Counted from the stretch's first letter, positions 44,701 to 53,353 are shown. The stretch: 64,000 nt of DNA from Phycisphaerae bacterium (GCA_014859965.1 JACZKQ010000047.1:1-64000); one strand, 5' to 3'. Notes: generated by a model not told the origin, from the sequence alone. A program made the numbers and translations.

Positions 44701-45190
44701 ACAAATCTCCTTTCAACGAACCTGACTTACGCTTCTTTCACTAAATTATTTATATTTGCAAGTGTGAAACTCCATATGCTTTGCGCAAGATCCTCCAAAG
44801 ACCGGTGACTATAGGAAAAGGGGTTGAGGATTCTGCACGGCGCAATGAACGCGCCAATCCCCGAGCCAGTCGCCACACCTCCGATTATCACCCTTCTTGT
44901 ACCTCCCAATTTCCAAATTGTACTCATTCGGCAAGGTCTGTGTCAAACGAAAATAATCGAGCGCCGCATGGCCGCTTCAAGCAGCGATATACACGACCCG
45001 ACGAATCTTTATCCTGACAATGGGCGAAGGTGGTGACTGAAAACCAGCTTTGCGCCTGTGAGCACCGGACGCAGGCCGGTCTTGACGAGGACCAGTATTC
45101 TTCTTGCAGAGTTTGGACATGGGCGGTATCCTTTTGGTACCATAGGACTGACAAGTTGAACATAAGGCATAATCTCAGGAGGCTGAATCG
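44701..45190. other. Intergenic region between divergent LamG and GH116 genes
   Basis: 490 nt. It holds the minus-strand promoter and leader described at 44917, and the ribosome-binding site AGGAGG of the GH116 gene. No convincing plus-strand promoter or gene was found. Confidence 0.45.
44917..44946 (-). promoter_or_regulatory. Sigma-70-type promoter of the 1147-aa LamG gene
   Basis: On the minus strand TTGACA (44946-44941), 18 nt, TACAAT (44922-44917). The start near 44910 leaves a leader of about 210 nt, similar in length to that of unit 2. A GGCGC / GCGCC hairpin lies in it at 44839-44855. Confidence 0.6.
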
Positions 45191-48100
45191 ATGAAACGGC
45201 GTGAGTTCCTCAAAATGACGGCGTTGGGGTCGGCGGGGCTGGTTGCCGGCGGCCTGCGGGGTGTAAGCCGATATGGCTGTGTTCAGGCCGCAATCGTGCA
45301 AGCACCGGATCATTTCGTACCCGTTGAGAAGAAACTGCCGCAGAACTGGGTTAAGGGCCTGTTCGCCAAGGGGGGCAAGACCGTTTACAGCGGAAAGAGC
45401 CTTGACACCATCGGCATGCCGTGCGGGGGCATCTGCTCGGGGCAGCTCTATCTGACCGGGGAGGGTCGATTCGGGTACTGGGATATCTTCAACGTGGGAA
45501 AGTTCACGGGTTACGGTGCGACCAATTACGAGTTGGGCCGCGTCCCGGCACAGCCGGTGGACAACGGTTTTGCAGTCCGGGTGCGTTCGGGCGATAAAGA
45601 CCTCGTGCGTTCGCTGGACCGGAAGGGGTTTTCCAGTGTGCAGTTCTGCGGCGAGTACCCCGTGGCCTACGTGGATTATGCGTCGCAGGACGTTCCGGTG
45701 AAGGTTTCGCTGGAGTGCTTTTCGCCGTTTATCCCGCTCAATGCACCCGATTCAGGGCTTCCGTCCACAATTCTCCAGTTCACTATCAAGAATCTTTCTT
45801 CGGCAAACGCAGAGGTGACGCTGGCCGGCTGGCTGCAGAATGCCGTCTGCATGCACACGGGCGGCAGCTTTAACGGACAGATCAGCAACCAACTGCTGAA
45901 ACACGGCGAGATGACGATGGTTCAAGGCAGTGCACAGGCGGCGGAAACGCCGACAGGCGACAGGCCAGCCATCGTTTTTGCAGACTTCGAAGGCGCCGAT
46001 TACGGCGAGTGGACGGCTCAGGGCGAGGCCTTCGGCAAGGGGCCGGCCCGCGGAACACTGGCAAATCAGCAGGAAGTCAGCGGCTTTGCGGGCAAGGGGC
46101 TGGTTAATACTTTTCTCGGCGGCGACGACAAATTGCAGGGCAAGCTCACCAGCCCGCTGTTTGCCGTGGAACGCATGTTCGTCAGCTTCCTGATCGGCGG
46201 GGGCAGCCACGACAAGACCTGTATGAATCTCATTGTCGACGGCAAGGTCGTGCGTACGGCCAAAGGCAAGAACAATGAGAGGCTGGAGTGGCAAAGCTGG
46301 AACGTCAAGGAATTCGAAGGCAAGCAGGCCCGCATCGAAATCGTTGATGCCGAAAGCGGCGGCTGGGGGCACATCAATGTGGACCAGATCGAGTTCGGCG
46401 ACAAGCCTCGCTCGGGCCCGAGCGGCAAACTTAGTGAACAGCACGACTTCGGCACAATGGGTTTGGCGGTGTTCGGAAACGGGGTGCTCGTCAGCAGCCT
46501 GTCCCTGCCTGAAGGCGAGCTGCAGGGCGCCTTCATTGACGGCGGCCTGGCCGATGACGGCAAAGCGACCAAGGCCCTGGGCCAACTCCTGAGGGGCGCC
46601 GTCGGAAAGAAGATGACGCTCAAGGCGGGTGAAAAACAGCAGGTCACGTTTGTGCTGAGCTGGTGTTTTCCTCACCGCCGGACGCGCAACCAACTCGTCG
46701 GCAATGCGTATGCGCGACGATTCAAGCAGGCAAACGAGGTGGCCGAGTATATCGTCGACAATTTTGACCGCCTGGCCGGACAGACACGTTTGTGGCATGA
46801 CACTTACTACGATTCGACGCTGCCGCACTGGCTTCTGGACCGGCTGCACTCGACGGCGTCCACTCTGGCCAGCGAAACCTGCCAGTGGTGGGGCAACGGC
46901 CGATTCTGGGCATGGGAAGGGGTTGGCTGCTGCCACGGCACGTGCACGCACGTTTGGAATTATGAGCATACGATGGCCAGGCTGTTCCCGGAATTGGAGC
47001 GGTCGGTTCGTGAAATGCAGGACTATGAGCCGGCGGCCGGATTCGATGAAGCGACCGGTTTGGTACGTTTTCGCGGCGAGGACTGGAACATGTGGGCCGC
47101 CGACGGTCAGGCGGGCACCGTCCTCAAGGCTTACCGCGAACACCAGGTGTCGACCGATGACGCGTTCCTCAAGCGGAACTGGCCCCGGATCCGCAAGTCG
47201 CTGGAATTTCTCATCAAGGAGGACGGCAACAGCGACGGCATACTCGAAGGCAAGCAGCACAATACATACGATATCGACTTCTACGGCGCCAATCCGATGA
47301 TCGGCTCACTGTACCTGGGGGCCCTGAGGGCGGGTGAAGAAATGGCGCTCGAACTCGGCGACAAGGCGTTCGCCGAGCAGTGCCGCACCATCTTTGCCGC
47401 CGGCATGAAGTACACCGAAGAGAAGCTCTTCAACGGCGAGTACTTCGTGCAGCTCGTGGACCACATACGCCATCCGGATGCGCAATACGGCGACGGCTGC
47501 CTGTCGGATCAGGTGTTCGGTCAGGGCTGGGCGTTCCAGACGGGCCTGGGACACGTCTATCCGAAGGAGCAGACGCGAGCAACCCTTGAGGCGATATGGA
47601 AGTACAACTGGGCGCCGGACGTGGGCCCGCAAAATCAGGTACACGCGCCGGAGCGGTGGTTCGCCCGCCCGGGCGAGGCGGGGCTGTTTACATGCACATG
47701 GCCCAGGAGCAAGCACATGGGCGCAAAGTCCGTGCGATATCGTGACGAAATCTGGACCGGCATCGAATACCAGGTCGCCGGGCACATGGCGTGGGAAGGG
47801 ATGGTCACCGAAGCGCTGGCCATATGCCGAGGCATCCATGAGCGGTATCACCCTTCCAAGCACAACCCGTGGAATGAGATCGAATGCGGCGATCATTATG
47901 CCCGGGGGATGGCCAGTTGGGGGGTGTTGCTCGGCTTGTGCGGTTTTGAATATCACGGCCCCAAAGGGCGCATTGCATTTGGCCCGCGCGTAACGCCGGA
48001 GGATTTCAAAGCTCCCTTTACGGCCGCCGAAGGCTGGGGCTCCATTGCTCAAAAGCGCACCGGGCGTACGCAAGTGAACCGCATCGACGTAAGTTGGGGC

Positions 48101-48289
48101 AGGTTGCGACTCAACGAGATTGAAGTCACCCTTCCCGAACGAACCACGCCGAAGACCGTAAAGGCCAAGGCAGGCGACAGAGAGTTGAGCGTGAAGACGA
48201 GGAAACAGGGTGACGGTCTGGTCGTTTCGCTTCCCCCGAGTACGGCTGTAGAGGCGGGCCGGTCGGTCGTTTTGGAAATCGAGATATAG
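45191..48289 (+). CDS. Tat-exported GH116-type glycosidase (GBA2/glucosylceramidase-like) with inserted domain
   Basis: 1032 aa. A twin-arginine signal (MKRREFLKMTALGSAGLVAG) precedes the GH116 N-terminal beta-domain (IGMPCGGICSGQLYLTGEG, VSLECFSPFIPLNAPDSGLP). Residues about 258-410 form an inserted sandwich (FADFEGADYGEWTAQGEAFG, MNLIVDGKVVRTAKG, HINVDQIEFGDKP) like modules seen in some GH32-type proteins. The catalytic (alpha/alpha)6 domain follows: WWGNGRFWAWEGVGCCHGTC, HNTYDIDFYG (Asp region of the acid/base) and GQGWAFQTGLGHVY. GH116 members are beta-glucosidases, beta-xylosidases or glucosylceramidases; specificity is not decided. A ceramidase-like gene lies 1.5 kb downstream. Confidence 0.87.
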   Translation: MKRREFLKMTALGSAGLVAGGLRGVSRYGCVQAAIVQAPDHFVPVEKKLPQNWVKGLFAKGGKTVYSGKSLDTIGMPCGGICSGQLYLTGEGRFGYWDIFNVGKFTGYGATNYELGRVPAQPVDNGFAVRVRSGDKDLVRSLDRKGFSSVQFCGEYPVAYVDYASQDVPVKVSLECFSPFIPLNAPDSGLPSTILQFTIKNLSSANAEVTLAGWLQNAVCMHTGGSFNGQISNQLLKHGEMTMVQGSAQAAETPTGDRPAIVFADFEGADYGEWTAQGEAFGKGPARGTLANQQEVSGFAGKGLVNTFLGGDDKLQGKLTSPLFAVERMFVSFLIGGGSHDKTCMNLIVDGKVVRTAKGKNNERLEWQSWNVKEFEGKQARIEIVDAESGGWGHINVDQIEFGDKPRSGPSGKLSEQHDFGTMGLAVFGNGVLVSSLSLPEGELQGAFIDGGLADDGKATKALGQLLRGAVGKKMTLKAGEKQQVTFVLSWCFPHRRTRNQLVGNAYARRFKQANEVAEYIVDNFDRLAGQTRLWHDTYYDSTLPHWLLDRLHSTASTLASETCQWWGNGRFWAWEGVGCCHGTCTHVWNYEHTMARLFPELERSVREMQDYEPAAGFDEATGLVRFRGEDWNMWAADGQAGTVLKAYREHQVSTDDAFLKRNWPRIRKSLEFLIKEDGNSDGILEGKQHNTYDIDFYGANPMIGSLYLGALRAGEEMALELGDKAFAEQCRTIFAAGMKYTEEKLFNGEYFVQLVDHIRHPDAQYGDGCLSDQVFGQGWAFQTGLGHVYPKEQTRATLEAIWKYNWAPDVGPQNQVHAPERWFARPGEAGLFTCTWPRSKHMGAKSVRYRDEIWTGIEYQVAGHMAWEGMVTEALAICRGIHERYHPSKHNPWNEIECGDHYARGMASWGVLLGLCGFEYHGPKGRIAFGPRVTPEDFKAPFTAAEGWGSIAQKRTGRTQVNRIDVSWGRLRLNEIEVTLPERTTPKTVKAKAGDRELSVKTRKQGDGLVVSLPPSTAVEAGRSVVLEIEI

Positions 48290-48328
48290 CACAGGATACC
48301 GGCGTGCAGGCAATGATATGAGGACGCG

Positions 48329-48463
48329 ATGATTGAGACGTGCATGGGCAAATTGACGCCGGCGGTGATGTTCGGTTCACAGGAAGTACTGGTTATCGTT
48401 ATTGTGACGGCGATTGTGGTGTTCATGGTTGCCCGCGGCCGGCGAAAGAGCAAGAAGGATTAA
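48329..48463 (+). CDS. TatA-like microprotein
   Basis: 44 aa from ATG 48329 with GAGGAC upstream. One membrane helix (VLVIVIVTAIVVFMVA, residues about 20-36) is preceded by MFGSQE and followed by a basic tail (RGRRKSKKD). FGxxE before a hydrophobic helix is the start signature of TatA/TatE, but the amphipathic helix that normally follows is missing. It stands 40 nt after a Tat-dependent enzyme gene, so it could be a small Tat accessory subunit or simply a short membrane protein. Too short for firm assignment. Confidence 0.45.
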   Translation: MIETCMGKLTPAVMFGSQEVLVIVIVTAIVVFMVARGRRKSKKD

Positions 48464-48563
48464 GGAAGGCTCCGATCCGCGTGCCGCTGCCCGGGAAATT
48501 GGAACAAAACGGTCCTGACCCTCGCGATCGTGCCGAGTTGACGTGAGATTTTGTGAAAAGCAT

Positions 48564-48592
48564 TTGACACGGAGGGTGTTTTAACTTATACT
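48564..48592 (+). promoter_or_regulatory. Sigma-70-type promoter of the structured small RNA
   Basis: TTGACA (48564-48569), exactly 17 nt, TATACT (48587-48592). It is close to consensus and has no protein-coding gene directly downstream on this strand. Confidence 0.8.
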
Positions 48593-48598
48593 CTATTC

Positions 48599-48724
48599 TG
48601 TTGCGAGTGCAAATCGGCGGTTTCGCTGTGGCGCTACCCGCGGTAGGGCGCCTGATGGCACATCGCACCAGGGAGACCGGCTCACAACCCGATCGATAGA
48701 TAGATCGCCCGTCTCCCTTTTTTT
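48599..48724 (+). ncRNA. Free-standing structured small RNA with intrinsic terminator
   Basis: About 125 nt between a near-consensus promoter and a T7 terminator. The RNA folds into a three-way junction. P1 pairs TGCGAGTGC (48602-48610) with GCAC-A-TCGCA (48658-48667, one bulged A). P2 is CGGCG/CGCTG (48615-48619, 48624-48628). P3 is GGCGC-TACC / GGTA-GG-GCGCC (48630-48652, with a GG bulge). The terminator stem GGGAGAC / GTCTCCC (48671-48677, 48711-48717) contains an inner CGATC/GATCG hairpin. I do not recognise the class: it lacks the motifs of SRP RNA, tmRNA, 6S or the common riboswitches I checked. No sense gene follows it, so it looks like a trans-acting RNA. Confidence 0.7.
48671..48724 (+). 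terminator. Terminator of the small RNA
   Basis: Stem GGGAGAC (48671-48677) / GTCTCCC (48711-48717) with an internal CGATC/GATCG stem, followed by seven T (48718-48724). Confidence 0.8.
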
Positions 48725-48761
48725 ATGCGCACACCGAGGCCAATGCGCAGCACGGCACACT

Positions 48762-49580
48762 TCAGGACCCTTGGCCGGGGAGCCATGACATCACTATCCA
48801 TACGAGCCATGACACTACCATCCACAGGGCGGCGGCGGCGGCAAGGATAGTCACGGCGGCGTTAAACAATTTTTGCAGTATGTGCCTCACCAGAAATATA
48901 CCGCCGACGGCCCCGATGACCACAAAGGGAAAGAGAAACAAATCAATCTTCAGCGATTCGGGGGTGATCATCTGCAAGTTCGACTGGAACGGGACCTTGA
49001 GCCAGTTCATGATGAAGAAGAACCATGCGGTGGTGCCGACAAATTCCAATTTGGGCAGGCCGACCGCCAGCAGGTAAACGATCATGATCGGGCCGGCGGC
49101 ATTGGCCATCATCGTGGTATAGCCTGCCAGAAACCCGAAAACAATCGCGAACATCCATCGGTTCAGCGCACTGGTATGGTCGTATTGCAGCGCGGCCGAC
49201 TTGCGGCTGTTGTTCCACGTGCTTACCGCCAGGAGGACCAGAACGATCAGGCCGATGATGGGCTTGAGCTGGCGATCGTTGATTCGCCCTAACGTGTCGT
49301 GGGCCGCGACAATTCCGACAATTGCAAAACCGATAAGCCGCGCGATATGATTCCAGTGGGCCTTGCGATGATAATACGCAGCGGCAAATAAATCGGCGAA
49401 GATCAGGAGCGGCAGCACAAGCCCCACCGAGGCCTTGGGCGGCATGACCATCGCCGCAATCAAAACGACGAGGATGCCTACACCCGGCATGCCCGTCTTG
49501 GACAACCCGACCATAAACGCACAAAGGCCCAGCAGCACCCACTGCCAGATACCAAGTTCAAGCGTACCGAAATCAAACAT
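48762..49580 (-). CDS. TauE/SafE (TSUP) family membrane permease
   Basis: 272 aa, hydrophobic throughout with about eight membrane segments. WVLLGLCAFMVGLSKTGMPG at the N-terminus is the TSUP hallmark G(L/I)(S/G)K.G.PG, and FGFLAGYTTMMANAAGPIMI in the second half is its repeat. The family exports or imports sulfite, sulfoacetate and related organosulfur anions. The nearby sulfatase (53766) would release sulfate or sulfonated sugars, but a functional link is speculative. It converges with the small RNA gene. Confidence 0.87.
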   Translation of the reverse strand: MFDFGTLELGIWQWVLLGLCAFMVGLSKTGMPGVGILVVLIAAMVMPPKASVGLVLPLLIFADLFAAAYYHRKAHWNHIARLIGFAIVGIVAAHDTLGRINDRQLKPIIGLIVLVLLAVSTWNNSRKSAALQYDHTSALNRWMFAIVFGFLAGYTTMMANAAGPIMIVYLLAVGLPKLEFVGTTAWFFFIMNWLKVPFQSNLQMITPESLKIDLFLFPFVVIGAVGGIFLVRHILQKLFNAAVTILAAAAALWMVVSWLVWIVMSWLPGQGS

Positions 49581-49770
49581 GCAACCTGCTTTCCCGCAAA
49601 AGACGTAAAGGTTCGGCCAAACCGCCGGTCCGAAGACGGTATCCTACAGCAATGCCCGCAAAAGACAAAGACTCTTTCTCCGCGTTTTGGCCCGAGTATC
49701 TCAAACCGAGGCTCAGTCGAGTCGTATTGGCGGCATATCACCGGCCCCCTGCTTTTCTCTCGGCAACGGC

Positions 49771-49799
49771 TTGAATCCGGCGACCGGCGAGAGTATAAT
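49771..49799 (+). promoter_or_regulatory. Sigma-70-type promoter of the ceramidase-like gene
   Basis: TTGAAT (49771-49776), 17 nt, TATAAT (49794-49799); the start codon at 49825 is about 20 nt after the expected start site. Confidence 0.65.
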
Positions 49800-49824
49800 A
49801 GCCGGTATATTGAGGAGATTTGAA

Positions 49825-51132
49825 ATGGAACATCGCATCTGCAAACTCTGTCTCGTGCTGACCGTCCTGATGATCATGTTATTCGCCGCCGGCAACGCCT
49901 CCGCCACCTTGCGGGCGGGTGCGGCCCGGGTGGATATTACACCCCCGGTGGGAGTCTGGCTTTCGGGCTACGGGGCACGCAAGCAGCCAAGCACCAAGAT
50001 CGCCGATCCGCTGTACGCCAAGGCGCTCGTGTTGGACGATGGCGCCAGCCAGATCGCCATCGTCAGTACGGATCTGCTTTGGCTGCCGCTGGAGATCACC
50101 AATGAGATTCGGCGGCGGGTGCACAAGGAAACGGGGATCGCCCGGGACCACATCATGATCTGCGGGACGCATACGCACTGGGGCCCTAAGATAGACCGAC
50201 CCGCGGCGACGTGGCCGGACGCGGCGGAATCCCGGATCAGTGACGACTTTGTCGACGTCCTGACGAGCAAGACGGCGCTTTGCATCGTCGACGCCTTCCG
50301 CAAAGCGGCCGATGCGGCTCCGGCGGCGGTCGGCATGGCCCGGGGCCATATCGATGAGATCACTTACAACCGGCGCACGCTGCGGCCGGACGGCACGGTC
50401 GTCAATACGTTCCGACTGCCCGCCGCCAGCCCGGACCTGAAGTTCGGACCGACCGACCCGACCGTTTCCATCCTGAAAGTGCAGGATGCCGGCGGCCGAC
50501 TCATAGCCGCGATGGTCAACTATGCCTGCCATCCGGTGGCAGGCGACGCCGATCCTGAGTTGTTCTATCACTTGTCCGCGGATTATCCCGGCGTCATGGA
50601 GTCGATTGTCGAGAAGATCGAAGGCGGCACCTGCCTGTTCCTGTTGGGCGCCGCGGGCAACATCAATCCCGTGCGATTCCAGCGTACGCGCTTTCGCCAT
50701 GAAATCGGCGCTGCGCTGGCCGGCGAGGTCCTGCGGCGTTTGCAGACGGTGACGGCGACGGAGGACGCAAAGCTGAGAGGGATGACACGGCCTATCACCT
50801 TCGATCTCAAACCCGTCGAAGGCGACAAGCCCGAAGACGCGCCGCGCACGCTCACTACGCAGATACAACTTCTTGCGGTGGGCGATATGTATATCCTCGG
50901 ACTGCCCAGCGAGGTGCTGGTGGAGATCGGCTTTGCGATCAGAGCCAAAGCGGGCATCGAGAAACTGTTTATCGTTTCCATCGCAAACGACACCTGCGGC
51001 TACATCTGCCCTAAGGAGGCGTACGAACAAGGGGGCTACGAATCCACCAGCGCAACACGCCTGGCCCAGCGAGCGGGTGAACACCTCGCGGCCGAGGCGC
51101 TGGACCTTATGGCGGCGATGAAGGGTCAGTAA
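49825..51132 (+). CDS. Secreted neutral/alkaline ceramidase-like protein
   Basis: 435 aa from ATG 49825 (GAGGAG upstream, signal peptide LCLVLTVLMIMLFAAGNAS). LRAGAARVDITPPVGVWLSG is the classic start of the neutral ceramidase N-terminal domain. Zn-site residues are plausible in ICGTHTHWGP and NYACHPVAGD, the latter followed by the DYPG segment. It is shorter than true ceramidases (about 650-750 aa) because the C-terminal Ig-like domain is missing. Planctomycetes carry many such paralogues, so the substrate need not be ceramide. It has its own promoter and converges, 3 nt apart, with the DegT-type gene. Confidence 0.82.
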   Translation: MEHRICKLCLVLTVLMIMLFAAGNASATLRAGAARVDITPPVGVWLSGYGARKQPSTKIADPLYAKALVLDDGASQIAIVSTDLLWLPLEITNEIRRRVHKETGIARDHIMICGTHTHWGPKIDRPAATWPDAAESRISDDFVDVLTSKTALCIVDAFRKAADAAPAAVGMARGHIDEITYNRRTLRPDGTVVNTFRLPAASPDLKFGPTDPTVSILKVQDAGGRLIAAMVNYACHPVAGDADPELFYHLSADYPGVMESIVEKIEGGTCLFLLGAAGNINPVRFQRTRFRHEIGAALAGEVLRRLQTVTATEDAKLRGMTRPITFDLKPVEGDKPEDAPRTLTTQIQLLAVGDMYILGLPSEVLVEIGFAIRAKAGIEKLFIVSIANDTCGYICPKEAYEQGGYESTSATRLAQRAGEHLAAEALDLMAAMKGQ

Positions 51133-51135
51133 TAT

Positions 51136-52476
51136 CTACGCGAGTTTGTCGCGGTTTTCGTAGACTTTCGTGACCGCGTTGGCGATGTCGTCCATATCCT
51201 GCTTTGTGCCCAACAACAGGTTCTGCGTGAACCACACCGCCTCGGTGCAGAGCCTGTCGTTCTCCGGGTAAACGAGTTCCTCCCGATAGCTCTTGAGCCG
51301 TTCGGCGGGGAAGCTGCGCTTAAAGTTTTTCGAATTGAGAGCATCCTCGATGAGACCATCTTTGTACTGGGGGCCATAGCCGCCGGAGCAGGGTATGCCC
51401 TCGGCTCGCAGGGCTTCCATAAATCGGCCGCGCGAAAGGCCGAGTGCCTGGGGCTTGACGCGAAAGGCATAGAGATGGTAAGCGCCGCGGCCGCCTTCGT
51501 AAATCTTCTGCGGCAGTATGCCCGGGATGTCCTTCAGCCGCGCGTCCAGGTAAGCGGCGTTCTCCCGCCGTCTGGCGGTGTCGGCCACCAGCCGCTTCAT
51601 CTGCGACAGGAGTATCGCCGCCTGGTACTCGGTCATGCGGCGATTGGTGCCGACGATCGGATAGCCGCTGGTCGCCTTCATGCCGCCGTAAGCCCTGCCG
51701 CAATTGTGGAAAGCATGCGCCCGGTCCATGAGATCGTCGTCGTTTCCGACGACCGCCCCGCCTTCGCCGCAGGGCAGGTGCTTCGAATTCTGGAAGCTGA
51801 AGCAGCCGAGATCGCCGACCGTGCCGAGTTTACGGCCCCGCCACTCGCCGAGCCACGCCTGACAGGCATCCTCGATCACGACGAGGTTGTGCTTTTTGGC
51901 GATAGCCAGTATCCTGTCCAGGTTGGCCGGTTGGCCCAGGATGTGCACCGGCAAGATGGCTCGGGTGCGCTCCGTAATACGTGCTTCGATCTTGTTGGGA
52001 TCGATCTGCATGGTCGCCGGATCGGTATCGGCGAAGACGGGCAGAGCACAGGATTGCAGGACAACATTGTAGGTGGCGATAAACGTGTAAGGCGAAACAA
52101 TGACCTCGTCGCCGACGCCCACATCCAGCATGTGCAGGGCCGTCAGGAGGGCATTAGTGCCATTGACGACGCACAATGCGCGTTTCGCTCCCAGCAGTTC
52201 AGCATAGGCCTTCTCAAACTGAGTCACGGTGTTGCCGCTGCCGCGAAACCAGTTGCCGCTTCGCAGGATGGAAAGGACATGTTCCTCCGCCTCGGGGTCC
52301 CAGACGGGCCATCCGGGAAAAGGTCTGGTGCGTATGCGAGGACCGCCGAGGAGCGCCGGCCTGGCTGTGCCGGCGACAGTTGCAGAAAAAGCTGTCCCGG
52401 CAGGACAGGCCATCCCCATGGCCCCCACTGATGCCGCAGCCATAAACGTCCGTCGTGAAATAGCCTCACCAGACAT
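51136..52476 (-). CDS. Tat-exported DegT/DnrJ/EryC1/StrS-type PLP aminotransferase
   Basis: 446 aa. A twin-arginine signal (AISRRTFMAAASVGAMGMAC) precedes a complete sugar-aminotransferase fold. Substrate/PLP motifs are GSGNTVTQFEKAYAELLGAK, NGTNALLTALHML, VIEDACQAWLGEWRG, and the PLP lysine in FSFQNSKHLPCGEGGAV (Lys about residue 229). The C-terminal half includes GTNRRMTEYQAAILLSQM. DegT enzymes normally act on nucleotide sugars in the cytoplasm, so a signal peptide is unusual; the protein may be exported folded with PLP. A promoter candidate is at 52533-52561. Confidence 0.85.
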   Translation of the reverse strand: MSGEAISRRTFMAAASVGAMGMACPAGTAFSATVAGTARPALLGGPRIRTRPFPGWPVWDPEAEEHVLSILRSGNWFRGSGNTVTQFEKAYAELLGAKRALCVVNGTNALLTALHMLDVGVGDEVIVSPYTFIATYNVVLQSCALPVFADTDPATMQIDPNKIEARITERTRAILPVHILGQPANLDRILAIAKKHNLVVIEDACQAWLGEWRGRKLGTVGDLGCFSFQNSKHLPCGEGGAVVGNDDDLMDRAHAFHNCGRAYGGMKATSGYPIVGTNRRMTEYQAAILLSQMKRLVADTARRRENAAYLDARLKDIPGILPQKIYEGGRGAYHLYAFRVKPQALGLSRGRFMEALRAEGIPCSGGYGPQYKDGLIEDALNSKNFKRSFPAERLKSYREELVYPENDRLCTEAVWFTQNLLLGTKQDMDDIANAVTKVYENRDKLA

Positions 52477-52532
52477 ATCGGTCTCCTCTGTTAGTGCCTC
52501 GATTTCGATGCAATGCCGCAGAACCTACTGCT

Positions 52533-52561
52533 TTCATACCAGAAAAAGGGCTGATATGCAA
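52533..52561 (-). promoter_or_regulatory. Promoter candidate of the DegT-type gene
   Basis: On the minus strand TTGCAT (52561-52556), 17 nt, TATGAA (52538-52533). Moderate match to sigma-70 consensus. Confidence 0.35.
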
Positions 52562-52669
52562 GCGCGGCATTTTGCCGCAAAAACATGCCGACGGAGCTTC
52601 TCATGTAAACTCGAATGGGCAGGACCCGTATAAACAACTAAGCTGGCATTTTTTCGAAAGGGTTGAAAA

Positions 52670-53353
52670 ATGGGGGCCAAACACGTCATTTCGAGGAACA
52701 GCGAGATATTCACCGACAGGGCCGACGCGGCCGAGCGCCTTGCTGAAGTATTGCAGGAATTCAAAAGTGAGCACCCCGTGATACTTGGCATACCCCGCGG
52801 CGGAGTGGTTGTCGCCGACCACCTGGCCCGGTCGCTCGACGGCGATCTGGACATCGTGCTTGCCCACAAACTGGGAGCACCTGCAAACCGGGAGTTGGCG
52901 ATCGGCGCCGTATGCGAGGACGGCACAGCTTTTGTCGACGAGCGGATAGCGCGCGCAGTGGCGGCGAGCGAGCAGTACATCGAACGCGAAAAGCACGCGC
53001 AGCTCCAGTTGATGCAGCAGCGGGTCGCGCGATATCGCGAGATTCTCTGCAAGACGGATCTGCGAGACCGGGTGGTTATCGTCACCGACGATGGTGTAGC
53101 GACGGGCGCTACCATGAAGGCGGCGCTGTGGGCAGTTCGCCAGGAAGAGCCGCAGCGAACAGTCGCGGCCTTGCCGGTGGGTCCGTCGAATACCATAGAG
53201 GAACTGGCCGAGACCGCCGATGAGGTGATCTGCCTGGAGACACCGCCTTATTTTGCCGCGATTGGACAGTTCTATCGCCGGTTCGAACAGGTGGACGACT
53301 CGGAACTGCTGGCCATTCTGCAGCACGAACATGAAAGGAGATGCAGAGTATGA
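52670..53353 (+). CDS. Phosphoribosyltransferase domain protein
   Basis: 227 aa. GIPRGGVVVADHLARSL supplies the phosphate-binding beginning of the fold, and RVVIVTDDGVATGATMKAAL is the PRPP-binding loop. The central hood region (LAIGAVCEDGTAFVDE) is typical of this COG1926-like group, which is often fused to alpha/beta hydrolases like the one at 24117. Substrate base is unknown. Its stop overlaps the start of the PPOX gene (ATGA), so the two are translated together. Confidence 0.85.
   Translation: MGAKHVISRNSEIFTDRADAAERLAEVLQEFKSEHPVILGIPRGGVVVADHLARSLDGDLDIVLAHKLGAPANRELAIGAVCEDGTAFVDERIARAVAASEQYIEREKHAQLQLMQQRVARYREILCKTDLRDRVVIVTDDGVATGATMKAALWAVRQEEPQRTVAALPVGPSNTIEELAETADEVICLETPPYFAAIGQFYRRFEQVDDSELLAILQHEHERRCRV

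Noticed and set aside
48599-48667. Hammerhead ribozyme reading of the CTGATGG segment in the small RNA
   Set aside because: The core would need CUGAUGA and a GAAA segment in the right places; neither is present.
48599-48724. SRP (4.5S) or 6S RNA
   Set aside because: The conserved GGAAG/AGCAG apical region of SRP RNA and the large central bubble with long stems of 6S RNA are not there.
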